A DNA stretch of 64,000 nt from assembly GCF_003054055.1 (NCBI RefSeq), contig NZ_QBKI01000002.1, forward strand, positions 310,001 to 374,000. The letters are read 5' to 3'. A program made the translations under genes and the position numbers. Below, one piece after another: positions 8,155-16,400 of this stretch. The stretch comes from Pontibacter mucosus (lineage in GTDB: Bacteria > Bacteroidota > Bacteroidia > Cytophagales > Hymenobacteraceae). Positions within the stretch are counted from its first letter, which is position 1. Each line of letters starts with the position of its first letter. A model generated the notes under the pieces. The model searched no databases and was not told the DNA's origin. It saw only the letters and a program-made list of their open reading frames with translations.

Positions 8155-8796
8155 ATGGAGCAGATTTTTGAGAATAATAAGAAGTGGGTAGCCACCAAAC
8201 TGGCTGAGGACAGCGAGTTTTTCCTGAAACTGGCCAACGGGCAGAAGCCACGTTACCTGTACATTGGCTGCTCAGACAGCCGCATTCCGATAAACGAAGT
8301 AACCGGCACAGGCCCGGGCGAGATATTTGTGCACCGCAACATCGCCAACATGGTAGTGCACACCGATATGAACCTACTCTCGGTGCTGCAGTACGCTGTG
8401 GAGGTGCTTAAAGTAAAGGATATTATTGTGTGCGGCCACTATGGCTGCGGCGGTGTAGCGGCGGCGGCCACCAACAAACAGTTTGGCCTTATCGATAACT
8501 GGTTGCGCAATATCAAGGATGTGATACGCCTGCACGAGCAGGAACTGATGAGCATTGCCGATGAGGAGCAGCGCCAGCGCCGTCTGGTGGAGCTGAACAT
8601 TATAGAGCAGGTGCATAACCTGTCAAAAACCTCTATCATCCAGAATGCCCAGCTTGGGGACAACCCGCCAAGGCTATGGGGATTAGTGTATGATATTAAA
8701 GAAGGCTTACTACGCGACCTGAAAGTGCGTGATGGGGAGTTTAAGCAGTTTGAGCACATCTACTGCGTAACCGGAGAAGTGACCACTACTACCTAA
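8155..8796 (+). CDS. can: Beta-class carbonic anhydrase
   Basis: The 213-residue enzyme interconverts CO2 and bicarbonate. Zinc ligands and the catalytic dyad are visible: Cys39 with Asp41 and Arg43 in IGCSDSRIP, and His and Cys in CGHYGCGGV near residues 98-105. Length is typical of beta-class enzymes, and there is no signal peptide, so it is cytoplasmic. It follows the SulP transporter by 63 bp in the same direction and shares its probable promoter, with a strong terminator 29 bp after the stop. The pair likely supplies bicarbonate for anaplerotic carboxylases or sets pH. Confidence 0.96.
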   Translation: MEQIFENNKKWVATKLAEDSEFFLKLANGQKPRYLYIGCSDSRIPINEVTGTGPGEIFVHRNIANMVVHTDMNLLSVLQYAVEVLKVKDIIVCGHYGCGGVAAAATNKQFGLIDNWLRNIKDVIRLHEQELMSIADEEQRQRRLVELNIIEQVHNLSKTSIIQNAQLGDNPPRLWGLVYDIKEGLLRDLKVRDGEFKQFEHIYCVTGEVTTTT

Positions 8797-8824
8797 GTAC
8801 CTAAATGTTTATGTTTAGTTTGTT

Positions 8825-8860
8825 GGAGCCTCCTGTTTTACAGGAGGCTCCTCTTGTTTT
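8825..8860. terminator. Bidirectional terminator between carbonic anhydrase and OM barrel
   Basis: A perfect 11-bp stem GGAGCCTCCTG / CAGGAGGCTCC with loop TTTTA is followed by TCTTGTTTT. It sits between the convergent carbonic anhydrase gene and the porin-family gene. Confidence 0.85.
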
Positions 8861-9473
8861 ATCTGTTATAACCCGGCACGTAGCTCAGGGTTAGCTGGAA
8901 TCCAGTGTTGTAGCGCTCGCGGCCTTCATAGCTTCCCTCATCATCCAGCTTCTTCAGCCCGCCATTGTAGCGCAGGCCCAAGCCAATGCCGCTCGGGGCA
9001 CGGTACCCGATTCCGGCAGCGTAGCCAAAGTCGATGGGGTAGGGGTTGTCGGTGATATCAGTTTCGGTGGTAGTGGTGGTGTTAGAACGGCTCACCTCTG
9101 TAATTTGCTTGCCCTTCAGCAGGAAGGAAACCTGGGGGCCTAGCTCAAAGTATAGGCCGCTTACCTGCAGGTGCAGCAACACCGGAATGTCCAGGTAGTT
9201 CAGGCGAAGGCGGTTCTCGATATCGGTGCCATTGGTGCTGTAGCTGTGCTTGGCGCCTTTGGAAGTGAACAGGGCCTCGGTCTGCACGCCTATCAGTTCG
9301 TTAAGGCCGTAGCGGGCGGTAAGGCCGACGGTGTAACCAGGGCGGTAGTCATGGTTTTTTGCATCATCGCCTGTTAGGGAGCCATAGTTAAGACCGGCTT
9401 TAATGCCCACACTTTGGGCGCTGGCTGTGCCTGCCATCAGGGCCAGGCCTAAACCAAGTAGTAATTTCTTCAT
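8859..9473 (-). CDS. Outer-membrane beta-barrel protein, PorT-like
   Basis: The 204-residue protein has a clear signal peptide (MKKLLLGLGLALMAGTASA, cleavage before QSVGIKAG). It is followed by alternating amphipathic strands typical of the Bacteroidota OMP_b-brl_2/PorT-like fold, such as VGIKAGLNYGSLTG, YTVGLTARYGLNELIGVQTEALF and VSGLYFELGPQVSFLL. It ends in LTLSYVPGYNR rather than a terminal aromatic residue. No substrate can be inferred. It shares its terminator with the convergent carbonic anhydrase gene. Confidence 0.85.
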   Translation of the reverse strand: MKKLLLGLGLALMAGTASAQSVGIKAGLNYGSLTGDDAKNHDYRPGYTVGLTARYGLNELIGVQTEALFTSKGAKHSYSTNGTDIENRLRLNYLDIPVLLHLQVSGLYFELGPQVSFLLKGKQITEVSRSNTTTTTETDITDNPYPIDFGYAAGIGYRAPSGIGLGLRYNGGLKKLDDEGSYEGRERYNTGFQLTLSYVPGYNR

Positions 9474-9578
9474 GTTAAAGTATAAAATGTTAACTTTAAA
9501 ATAATGGCTGTGGCCATGTAGGGCGGCACATGCTCCGGCAAAAGTATAAAATTCTTTGAATATAGAAGCCTGAAATGC

Positions 9579-9614
9579 AAAAAGCCCTGCTACCTTGGTA
9601 GCAGGGCTTTTTTA
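9579..9614 (-). terminator. Terminator downstream of the Gly/Ser/Tyr-rich gene
   Basis: AAAAAGCCCTGCTAC and GTAGCAGGGCTTTTT form a long perfect stem with a 4-nt loop (CTTG). On the minus strand it lies about 60 bp past the stop of the 9677-10663 gene and ends in a T-run. Confidence 0.8.
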
Positions 9615-9676
9615 TTGGATTGATTATGTTGACTTACCAACGGTTGCCGCTCAGAAACGGCCGCCTGTCAGTAGGC

Positions 9677-10663
9677 CTACCATTCATAGTCTCTTCTGGA
9701 AGAGGAACCGTAGGAGTAGGGAGGTCCGCTATAGGTGTTCCCGTACCCAGACGAGCTGCCATACCGGTTGCCGGTATTGTAGTCGCGGTCCCTGTCGCGG
9801 TCGCGCATCTCGTCCATTCTTCTGCGGCGCTCAGCCTCCTCATCCCCAAACCAGGATTTTATCTCATCACCGGCGCGGTCAAAGAAGCCTCTGTCGTCAT
9901 CACGGTATCTGTCGCGGTCGTAGCCGGAAGAAGAGTGGCGGTCTCTGTCCCAGTTGCTGCTGCCGCTGTAACCAGATGATCTATAGCCTGTATTGTCTCT
10001 GTCGGAAGATCCGTAGCTAGAGCCCATGCTTCTGCCGGAGTAGCCCGTGCCGTAGGTGCCCATGCCGTATGTGGAGCCGCTGCCATAGCCTGTTGATCCG
10101 CTGCCGCTTCCGTAGTTTCCGCTATAGCTGGAGCCGCTGCTGTACGTAGAGCCTGGGCTGTAAGACGAGCCGGAGCCATAGGAAGATCCTGAGCCGTAGC
10201 CAGAACCAGACGAACGTCCATAGTTAGAAGAGCCATAGTTACTGCCGCTCCAACGGCCGCTGTCGCGCATCTCGTCTCTTCTTCTGCGGCGCTCGGCATC
10301 GTCATCGCCAAACCAGGACTTTACTTCATCCCTGGTGCGGTCCCAGGTATCACGGTCTCCGCTGCTGCGGCCGTAGTCTGAGCTGTAGCCCGAAGAGCCG
10401 TAGCCATAGTTAGAAGATCCGGTACCGGCAGAGCGGCCATAGGATGACGTGTTGCCATAGCCCGAACCGGTGTATGCATCCTGGCCGGAACCAAAACCTG
10501 ATTGGCGCGAGCCATAGCCGGACGAGGAAGAATCGTAGCCTGTGCGGCGGCTACGGTTTGTCAGGTCAAAATCGTTTGAATAATAGTTTCTGGCAGAACC
10601 TCTTGACTGGGTCCTGTCATTGTCGTTGTACGGGTTGTAGCCCGAGTTCTCATAGCTTCTCAT
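9677..10663 (-). CDS. Gly/Ser/Tyr-rich low-complexity protein with two SWFGD motifs
   Basis: This 328-residue protein is almost wholly Gly, Ser, Tyr, Arg and Asp, with SYG/SGYG-type runs similar in composition to prion-like, phase-separating segments. Two ordered islands interrupt it. The first is DEVKSWFGDDDAERRRRRDEMRD around residues 112-134 (DNA near 10262-10330). The second is DEIKSWFGDEEAERRRRMDEMRD around 262-284 (DNA near 9812-9880). There is no signal peptide or membrane segment. I recall SWFGD-type motifs in small bacterial proteins, some with BON domains, but no function is established here. The gene is monocistronic and free of the AAGTATA word. A cytoplasmic or cell-surface condensate role would be speculation. 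Confidence 0.8.
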   Translation of the reverse strand: MRSYENSGYNPYNDNDRTQSRGSARNYYSNDFDLTNRSRRTGYDSSSSGYGSRQSGFGSGQDAYTGSGYGNTSSYGRSAGTGSSNYGYGSSGYSSDYGRSSGDRDTWDRTRDEVKSWFGDDDAERRRRRDEMRDSGRWSGSNYGSSNYGRSSGSGYGSGSSYGSGSSYSPGSTYSSGSSYSGNYGSGSGSTGYGSGSTYGMGTYGTGYSGRSMGSSYGSSDRDNTGYRSSGYSGSSNWDRDRHSSSGYDRDRYRDDDRGFFDRAGDEIKSWFGDEEAERRRRMDEMRDRDRDRDYNTGNRYGSSSGYGNTYSGPPYSYGSSSRRDYEW

Positions 10664-11207
10664 AGCTTTTCGTTTTAATTTAAAGATGTTACGGCGTTAA
10701 AAAAGAACGTTTTACGAGCGCATTTATAGGAAAATGCGTTCGCAGTGTTTTTTACGGAGGTCAGGATGATATGTTATCCTGACCGATAGTTAAGTAGGAT
10801 TTACCTGTTTGTGTCCGCCTCCATTTTCAGTAAAGCTCAGCTATTTTATACTTTGCGTTTTTTTGTGCAATTCCATGGCTGCATTGCGTTTGCGCGTAGT
10901 TGCTGCTAAACATATTTTAAATTGTACTTTATTCTTATGTATGGATATCTTGCTTTTTCACTAAAGCTATATTGATTAGTCCTAATATACTATTATTTAG
11001 TGTGTTGTATGCTGATTTTTAGGATTAGTTCCATGTGGAAAATATAATTAAATTTGTAAAATTTTACTGAATTGTTTTGTAGGTTTGGTGGCAATGTATA
11101 ACTTTGCGCTGCGTTGGATAGGAGCGGCCGCGGTAAATACTGGCTAAGTAGTACAATTTTGCTGCGCAACGACCTAGCGACTGCAAGTTATTTTAGCCAA
11201 ATTACCT
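10664..11207. other. 544-bp AT-rich intergenic region between divergent genes
   Basis: No convincing reading frame is present. It separates the divergent Gly/Ser/Tyr-rich gene and the 11208 lipoprotein gene, and is AT-rich from about 10840 to 11110. It contains one TTTATACTTTG motif near 10848 and the promoter described at 11076-11106. A hidden small RNA cannot be excluded, but no strong hairpin was seen. Confidence 0.6.
11076..11106 (+). promoter_or_regulatory. Bacteroidota-type promoter upstream of the 11208 lipoprotein
   Basis: TTTG at 11076-11079, a 19-bp spacer and TAACTTTG at 11099-11106 match the TTTG-N19-TAnnTTTG consensus exactly. The predicted start near 11113 leaves a leader of about 95 nt. 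Confidence 0.65.
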
Positions 11208-11609
11208 ATGAAACTGAAAACAATCCTCGCCTCATTAGCTGCTGTAGCGGTACTTACCTCTTGCGAGGACATCTTTGAAGGCGGCAGCCTGCAACCAGAC
11301 GGCTCAACCCCAAGCCTGACCATCAACAACCCGAGTAAAAACCAAAAAGTGACGGCTACCACAGGCCTGAGGGTGAATATTACGGCTGTTGACAAGGACA
11401 ACGTGGAGAACCTGACCTTTACGCTGCGTGGAGAGGGTTCGGAGAGGGCCGTGATAAACTTCAGCACCAAACCGGGCAGAAAGGTAGTGGAGTTTGACAC
11501 CACACTGAACGTAAGCGGCGTAGCGCCTGGTACCTACGAGTTAGCTGTTTCGGCTACGGATAAGCGCACAAACCTGACTGTGCAGCAAGTGCCTGTACTT
11601 GTGAAGTAA
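11208..11609 (+). CDS. Small lipoprotein with an Ig-like beta domain
   Basis: The 133-residue protein has a lipoprotein signal (MKLKTILASLAAVAVLTSC, lipobox LTSC, Cys19). The mature part reads as a single Ig/fibronectin-like beta sandwich: PSLTINNPSKNQKV, GLRVNITAVDKDNVENLTFTL, KVVEFDTTLNVSGVAPGTYELAVSATDKRTN. Similar domains in Bacteroidota are often surface or periplasmic modules of unknown role, for example DUF4625-like. It is a single-gene unit with its own promoter and terminator. Confidence 0.8.
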   Translation: MKLKTILASLAAVAVLTSCEDIFEGGSLQPDGSTPSLTINNPSKNQKVTATTGLRVNITAVDKDNVENLTFTLRGEGSERAVINFSTKPGRKVVEFDTTLNVSGVAPGTYELAVSATDKRTNLTVQQVPVLVK

Positions 11610-11638
11610 TTAAACGAACGTATACTTTTCCTGTTGAG

Positions 11639-11674
11639 GCGGCTATAAGCAATTATAGCCGCTTCTTTTTTTAT
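11639..11674 (+). terminator. Terminator after the Ig-like lipoprotein
   Basis: GCGGCTATA / TATAGCCGC with a 6-nt loop is followed by TTCTTTTTTTAT, 30 bp after the stop. Confidence 0.85.
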
Positions 11675-11695
11675 CAGAATTCTTGCCCGGCCAGA

Positions 11696-14140
11696 TCAGA
11701 ACTGGTACACGACCTGCCACTGCTCGTTTAGGGTAAGCGAGGCATCGAAGGGTTCTCCGGTTTTCTGGGAGATGAAGCCTTTGATCTTCGGCGTCTTGCC
11801 TTTCAGCAGCAGCGCTGCAATCTGCTTTTCCGACAGCTGTTTGCCGCCCATCTCGAAGGGCACCACAAACTGGCAGCCCTCCCGGAACCGGCTGCAGCCA
11901 TAGGCCGCCTTTCCCTTCAACAGTTTTCCCTGCTTGCAGCGCGGGCATTGCTCAAATGGATCTTTGGCAGTAGCTTTTTCTACCAGTTCTATTTGCAGCT
12001 GGTTGTCGGCGCCCAGTTTCAGGATGGCGTCAAAGCTTTCGCCTTGCTCGTTTTTAAGCCCTTTGATGGTGGGTGTCTTTCCCTTGCTAAGCAGGGCCTG
12101 CACCTGTTTCTCAGTCAGCTCCTTGCCATGCTGCGCAATCGGGATGAGGAAGCGGCAGCCTTCTTTGTAGCGGATGCAGCCATAAGCCTTGGAGCCTTTG
12201 AGAATGTGGCCTTCTTTACAAGCGGGGCAGGAGCCAAGCCCTTGAGTTGGGGCCGTTTCCTTCTTTTCCGTTGGCTTGGCAGTGGCTGGCTTTTTGCCTT
12301 TCGCGGCAGGTTTTTCCTCCTGCTGCGGCTCCAGCGTCACGGTAGCGCGATCATACTTTACCTCCTGCACCAGGTTGGTGACAAACTGCTCCAACTCCTT
12401 CAGGAAGGACTCAGCCTTAAACTCCCCACCCTCAATCTGGCGCAGCTTGCGCTCCCACTGCCCGGTCATCTCCGCCGACTTTAGCGTCTCGTTTTTGATC
12501 ACGCCAATCAGGTCAATGCCCATCTGCGTGGGTACGATTTTCTTTTTCTCCTTGCGGATATACTGGCGCTTGAACAGGGTTTCGATGATGGCGGCACGGG
12601 TAGAGGGGCGGCCGATACCGTTTTCCTTCAGCGCCTCCTTCAACTCCTCATCGTCCACCTGCCGGCCGGCTGTTTCCATGGCGCGCAGCAGGGTGGCCTC
12701 GGTATACTCTTTGGGCGGGTTGGTCATTTTCTTTTCCAGCAGCGGCTCGTGCGGCCCGTGCTCGCCCTTCTCAAAGTGCGGCAGCACACCGGCGGTTTCC
12801 TCTTCCTCCTTGCCTTCTTTGCCTGCTGGCGCGTCCGACGATTTCACGTCCTCGGCCCCGTACAGCACGCGCCAGCCCGGCTCCAGAATCTGCTTGCCAC
12901 GCACCCTGAAAGTATAGCCCGCCGACTCGGCCATCACCGTGGTGTTGCTCACGATACAGTCCGGGTAAAAGGCGGCGATGAAGCGGCGCGTGATGATATC
13001 GTACACATCCGCTTCGCGGCCATACAGGTTGCTGGCCGAGTCGCCGGTCGGGATAATGGCGTGGTGATCGGTCACCTTATTGTTGTTGAAGACTTTCTTC
13101 GTCTTGCGGATCTTGCTCTGCAGCAGCGGCGCTACCTCCTGCCTATAGTTCGTCAAACCGCCTAGGATGCCCGGTATTTTCGGGTAGATATCGTCGGGGA
13201 GGAAGGTGGTGTCTACGCGAGGGTAGGAGACAACCTTCTTCTCATACAGGCTCTGCACCGTCTTCAGCGTCTCATCGGCCGACAGGCCGTGCTTGTTGTT
13301 GCACTCAATCTGCAGCGAGGTCAGGTCGAAGAGCTTGGGCGGCGACTCGGTGCCCTTCTTCGTCTCCACGTCCGTTATCGTCAGCTCATCCTGCTTGATG
13401 GCCTCCATAATCTTCCGCGCCTCCTCTTCCTTTTGGAAGCGGCCGTTGGTGCTCGCAAAGGTAGTGTCGCGGTACACGGTTTTAAGCTCCCAGTAAGGCT
13501 GCGGCACAAAGTTGGCAATCTCGTGGTGGCGGTTCACAATCATGGCCAACGTGGGCGTCTGTACCCGGCCAATGGATAAAGTCTGGCGGCCGCCGTTGGC
13601 ATACTTAAGCGTGAACAGGCGCGTGGCGTTCAGGCCCAGCAGCCAGTCGCCGATGGCGCGGCTCTTGCCCGCCTGGTAGAGCAGGTCAAACTCAGAGCCT
13701 TCCTTCAGCTTGGCGAAGCCCTGGCGGATGGCATCCTCGGTGAGCGAGGAGATCCAAAGGCGCTTGAAGGGTTTTCTATACTTGGCCTCGGTCAGCACCC
13801 AGCGCTGAATCACTTCCCCCTCCTGGCCGGCGTCACCGCAGTTAATCACCTCTTCGGCGTTTTCCAGCAGCCTCTTGATGATGCCGAACTGCTTCTGCAC
13901 GCCGCTGTCGTTCATCAGCTTGATGCCATACTTCTCGGGCAGCATGGGCAGGTCGTAGAGGCTCCAGCGCTTCCACTCGGGGCGGTAGTCGTCGGGCTCG
14001 CGCAGGGTGCAGAAGTGGCCGAAGGTCCAGGTGACCTGGTAGCCGTTGCCCTCAAAGTAGCCGTCTTTTTTTGTCTTGGCGCCAATCACCATGGCAATCT
14101 CGCGGGCTACACTTGGTTTCTCAGCAATGCAGACTTTCAA
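11696..14140 (-). CDS. topB: DNA topoisomerase III (TopB-like, type IA)
   Basis: This 814-residue type IA topoisomerase relaxes and decatenates DNA through a 5'-phosphotyrosine link. The N-terminal Toprim domain starts KVCIAEKPSVAREIA and has the acidic motif NCGDAGQEGE near residue 100. The catalytic Tyr lies in VVSYPRVDTTFLPDD around residue 309. The C-terminus carries two Cys modules, CPACKEGH...YGCIRYKEGCRF and CPRCKQGK...YGCSRFREGCQF, each followed by an LSEKQ/LTEKQ-type helix repeat. A Lys/Ala/Pro-rich linker precedes them. The start codon is TTG, chosen because the family begins exactly here. Plasmid TraE-like topoisomerases resemble this class, but no conjugation genes are near. Confidence 0.93.
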   Translation of the reverse strand: MKVCIAEKPSVAREIAMVIGAKTKKDGYFEGNGYQVTWTFGHFCTLREPDDYRPEWKRWSLYDLPMLPEKYGIKLMNDSGVQKQFGIIKRLLENAEEVINCGDAGQEGEVIQRWVLTEAKYRKPFKRLWISSLTEDAIRQGFAKLKEGSEFDLLYQAGKSRAIGDWLLGLNATRLFTLKYANGGRQTLSIGRVQTPTLAMIVNRHHEIANFVPQPYWELKTVYRDTTFASTNGRFQKEEEARKIMEAIKQDELTITDVETKKGTESPPKLFDLTSLQIECNNKHGLSADETLKTVQSLYEKKVVSYPRVDTTFLPDDIYPKIPGILGGLTNYRQEVAPLLQSKIRKTKKVFNNNKVTDHHAIIPTGDSASNLYGREADVYDIITRRFIAAFYPDCIVSNTTVMAESAGYTFRVRGKQILEPGWRVLYGAEDVKSSDAPAGKEGKEEEETAGVLPHFEKGEHGPHEPLLEKKMTNPPKEYTEATLLRAMETAGRQVDDEELKEALKENGIGRPSTRAAIIETLFKRQYIRKEKKKIVPTQMGIDLIGVIKNETLKSAEMTGQWERKLRQIEGGEFKAESFLKELEQFVTNLVQEVKYDRATVTLEPQQEEKPAAKGKKPATAKPTEKKETAPTQGLGSCPACKEGHILKGSKAYGCIRYKEGCRFLIPIAQHGKELTEKQVQALLSKGKTPTIKGLKNEQGESFDAILKLGADNQLQIELVEKATAKDPFEQCPRCKQGKLLKGKAAYGCSRFREGCQFVVPFEMGGKQLSEKQIAALLLKGKTPKIKGFISQKTGEPFDASLTLNEQWQVVYQF

Positions 14141-14441
14141 GCTGTTAAGGGGTTAGGTACGTGACAAACAGAATCCAAATTTAACGTTTTTATACCGCAT
14201 CTGCGAATATTATCCCCACTTAAACAGCCCGCCGGGGCAGTGGATGTGTAAACATTTATCCGGATGGATGGTTTGGGAAGCACCATCGTATACAAAGTAT
14301 AAAAGCGGCTAGGGCTAAAGTATAAACCTATGGCTGTAATTGCTTATTAGAAGTATAGTGCTACTATTAGGGCCTTTAGTGCTAAACATTGGGCTCTTTG
14401 TGAATGTATTACGGAATGAAAAGACTACTACAGAATTATAC
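14141..14441. other. Control region between topB and the metallophosphoesterase
   Basis: About 300 bp between divergent genes, AT-rich, with four AAGTATA-type words between 14290 and 14360. An in-frame TTG at 14340 could extend the downstream gene by 34 codons, but those codons spell a poor signal sequence. No RNA gene or repeat of the island type was seen. Confidence 0.5.
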
Positions 14442-15266
14442 ATGCTTCCTATAAAGAATAAGTATAGCCGCGGTTTGATAGCTGCGGGTATATTAGCGCT
14501 GGGCGTACTGGGGCAGGCCTGCGAAGAGTTTGAGTACAGCCCCTACGAAATCAGGCTGCGCGAGGACGAAAAGAACATCAACGCCCGGAATCTGGCACGC
14601 ATCCACGACCTGGGTCTGACGGCATCTGATACGCTGCGGTTTATACTTACGGCCGATACACAAGGGTTTTATGCCGAGAACGAGCAACTGGTGGCGCACA
14701 TCAACCAGCGCGACGATATCGACTTTGTGCTTATCGGGGGCGATTTAACGGACTTTGGCCTGACGAAGGAGTTTCGCCTCGTGCACCAGGATTTTAAGAC
14801 GCTCAAAGTACCTTACCTGGCCGTGGTGGGCAACCACGACGCCATCAACAATGGCAAGCAGGTGTTCACGGCCATGTACGGCGATTACGACCTGAGCTTT
14901 ACGGTGGGCAACTCCCGGTTTATACTTCTCAACACCAACTACCTCGAGTTTGACCAGAAAGTGCCTGACCTGGACTGGCTGGAAGCCGAGCTGCGGGCTG
15001 CGCAGGAGTCGGAGAACATCTTTGTGATTTCTCACATCCCGCCCACCAACAAAGAATTTGGGGAGGAAAACGGCGTGCGCTACGGCCAGCTGATGAACCA
15101 ATATAACGTGACGTACTCCCTCCACGGGCACAACCACGGCTACAAGTTGCACTTTCCGTTCGGGGAGGGGGTGCCGGTGCTGGAAACCGCTGCCACCGAG
15201 AAACTGGAGTACATCGTGTTCACGGTGATTGGAGGTAAGGTAAGCTTTCAGCGTGTTTTAATTTAG
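14442..15266 (+). CDS. Lipoprotein metallophosphoesterase (calcineurin-like)
   Basis: The 274-residue protein carries the full binuclear metallophosphatase signature: TADTQGF (metal Asp), GGDLTDFG, GNHDA near residue 130, SHIPP and HGHNHG. The ATG at 14442 was chosen over an upstream in-frame TTG because it gives a lipoprotein signal, SRGLIAAGILALGVLGQAC, with Cys about 25 residues in. It is therefore likely anchored in the periplasm or at the surface, acting on phosphomonoesters or diesters. It is followed after 12 bp by an OM protein gene and after 38 bp more by a DUF2905 gene, which suggests a three-gene unit. Confidence 0.85.
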   Translation: MLPIKNKYSRGLIAAGILALGVLGQACEEFEYSPYEIRLREDEKNINARNLARIHDLGLTASDTLRFILTADTQGFYAENEQLVAHINQRDDIDFVLIGGDLTDFGLTKEFRLVHQDFKTLKVPYLAVVGNHDAINNGKQVFTAMYGDYDLSFTVGNSRFILLNTNYLEFDQKVPDLDWLEAELRAAQESENIFVISHIPPTNKEFGEENGVRYGQLMNQYNVTYSLHGHNHGYKLHFPFGEGVPVLETAATEKLEYIVFTVIGGKVSFQRVLI

Positions 15267-15278
15267 CCTCATCCCTTT

Positions 15279-15881
15279 ATGCAGATAAAATTACTAGTAT
15301 CTATCATCTGCCTTCTAAGCCTGCCGTTTTATACGTTGGCGCAGGAGGATACCACAACTACCTCCCGAAAATGGTACGCACCCGACGCGCTGACGCTTCA
15401 GTTTGCCGGCAACGTAGGTATGTTTGCCGTGGGGCCGAACTACAGCTTCTCCGATGGCAAAGTGAATGCAGAACTGCTGTATGGCTTTGTGCCAAAATTC
15501 GATGCCGAGGAAGTGTTGCACCTGCTCACCCTCCGGGGTATTTACAAGCCGATAAAGCGCGTCGAGCTCAGCGAGAAGTATAAACTTACGCCCCTGCGCC
15601 TGAACCTGGGCCTGAGCTACTACTTCCGAGACCAGTTTTCTACCTCCTGGGACAGCTCTTACCCCAAGAATTACTACTGGTGGACGAGCAGCCTGCGCGT
15701 AACAGGCGGACTTGGTGCAGAACTGCACCGCCCCATCGCCAACAGCCGAAGTATAAAAGAACTGACGCTCTACGGCGAGATTGGCACCTACGACCTGATT
15801 GTGACCTCAGCCGTGAAGGACCCATCCCTTACTGCCTGGGATATCGTAAGTTTTGCCTTGGGTGTGCGGGCAGGATTTTAG
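15279..15881 (+). CDS. Predicted outer-membrane protein of unknown function
   Basis: The 200-residue protein has a signal peptide (KLLVSIICLLSLPFYTLAQ) and a run of amphipathic beta strands: LTLQFAGNVGMFAVGPNYSF, KVNAELLYGFVPKF, LTPLRLNLGLSYYF, SSLRVTGGLGAELH and VSFALGVRAGF with a terminal Phe. This is typical of a small OM barrel. No named family is recognised. It lies 12 bp after the metallophosphoesterase and is probably cotranscribed. Confidence 0.75.
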   Translation: MQIKLLVSIICLLSLPFYTLAQEDTTTTSRKWYAPDALTLQFAGNVGMFAVGPNYSFSDGKVNAELLYGFVPKFDAEEVLHLLTLRGIYKPIKRVELSEKYKLTPLRLNLGLSYYFRDQFSTSWDSSYPKNYYWWTSSLRVTGGLGAELHRPIANSRSIKELTLYGEIGTYDLIVTSAVKDPSLTAWDIVSFALGVRAGF

Positions 15882-15919
15882 CCAAAGCCGTATACTGGAG
15901 CTGAAGCAACACAGTGAAA

Positions 15920-16141
15920 ATGCAGCCAATCGGGAAAATCATTGTTATACTGGGGGCTATACTTGTCGTGATTGGGGTAGTCGTATGGCTGGCCGGTGAC
16001 AAGTTCAGCTGGTTTGGCCACTTGCCCGGTGATATTCGGGTGGAGAAAAAGAACATGCGCTTCTATGCGCCCATTACGAGTATGATCCTGCTCAGCATCC
16101 TGTTCTCGCTGGTGCTATGGCTGGTGCGGAAGTTCCTCTAA
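15920..16141 (+). CDS. DUF2905 small membrane protein
   Basis: The 73-residue protein has two transmembrane helices flanking the conserved DUF2905 loop FSWFGHLPGDIRVEKKN. I chose ATG at 15920; an in-frame GTG six bases upstream is possible. The family is widespread and its function is unknown. It is the last gene of the probable 14442-16141 unit and is followed by a cluster of TATACTT words. Confidence 0.85.
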   Translation: MQPIGKIIVILGAILVVIGVVVWLAGDKFSWFGHLPGDIRVEKKNMRFYAPITSMILLSILFSLVLWLVRKFL

Positions 16142-16149
16142 AGCAAGGC

Positions 16150-16260
16150 CATACTTTATACTTTTATACTTTGGCCATACTTTCCTAACTTGTCGCCGCC
16201 AAAGTATAAACCCTGACAAATTTCAAGCTCCGCAAGTATAAGTGGGGCGACAAAAGAATG
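16150..16260. repeat. Cluster of TATACTT/AAGTATA words with an outer inverted repeat
   Basis: Within about 100 bp lie four TATACTT/ATACTTT copies followed by two AAGTATA copies in the opposite orientation. TTGTCGCC near 16190 pairs with GGCGACAA near 16246, so the segment could fold into a large hairpin downstream of the DUF2905 gene. Confidence 0.5.
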
Positions 16261-16400
16261 GATGGCAAAGGATTTTTGGTTGAGGCAATCTGAACAGGTA
16301 TGCACCTTAAATGGCTACGCTTGTGCTGAGTGACTTCTCAAGCAAAGTCTTTTATCCTTTGTCTTTTGTCTTAGTGTTGCTTTGGCTTTTCTACTGAGCC

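Noticed and set aside
9859..10311. Minus-strand open frame of 150 Ala/Thr/Met-rich codons inside the Gly/Ser/Tyr-rich gene
   Set aside because: It is a shadow of the low-complexity gene in another frame; its repetitive Ala-Thr composition arises from the GSY codons and it has no domain.
10664..11207. Possible riboswitch or small RNA in the long AT-rich gap
   Set aside because: No conserved riboswitch core or strong hairpin was visible; only a promoter for the downstream lipoprotein is supported.
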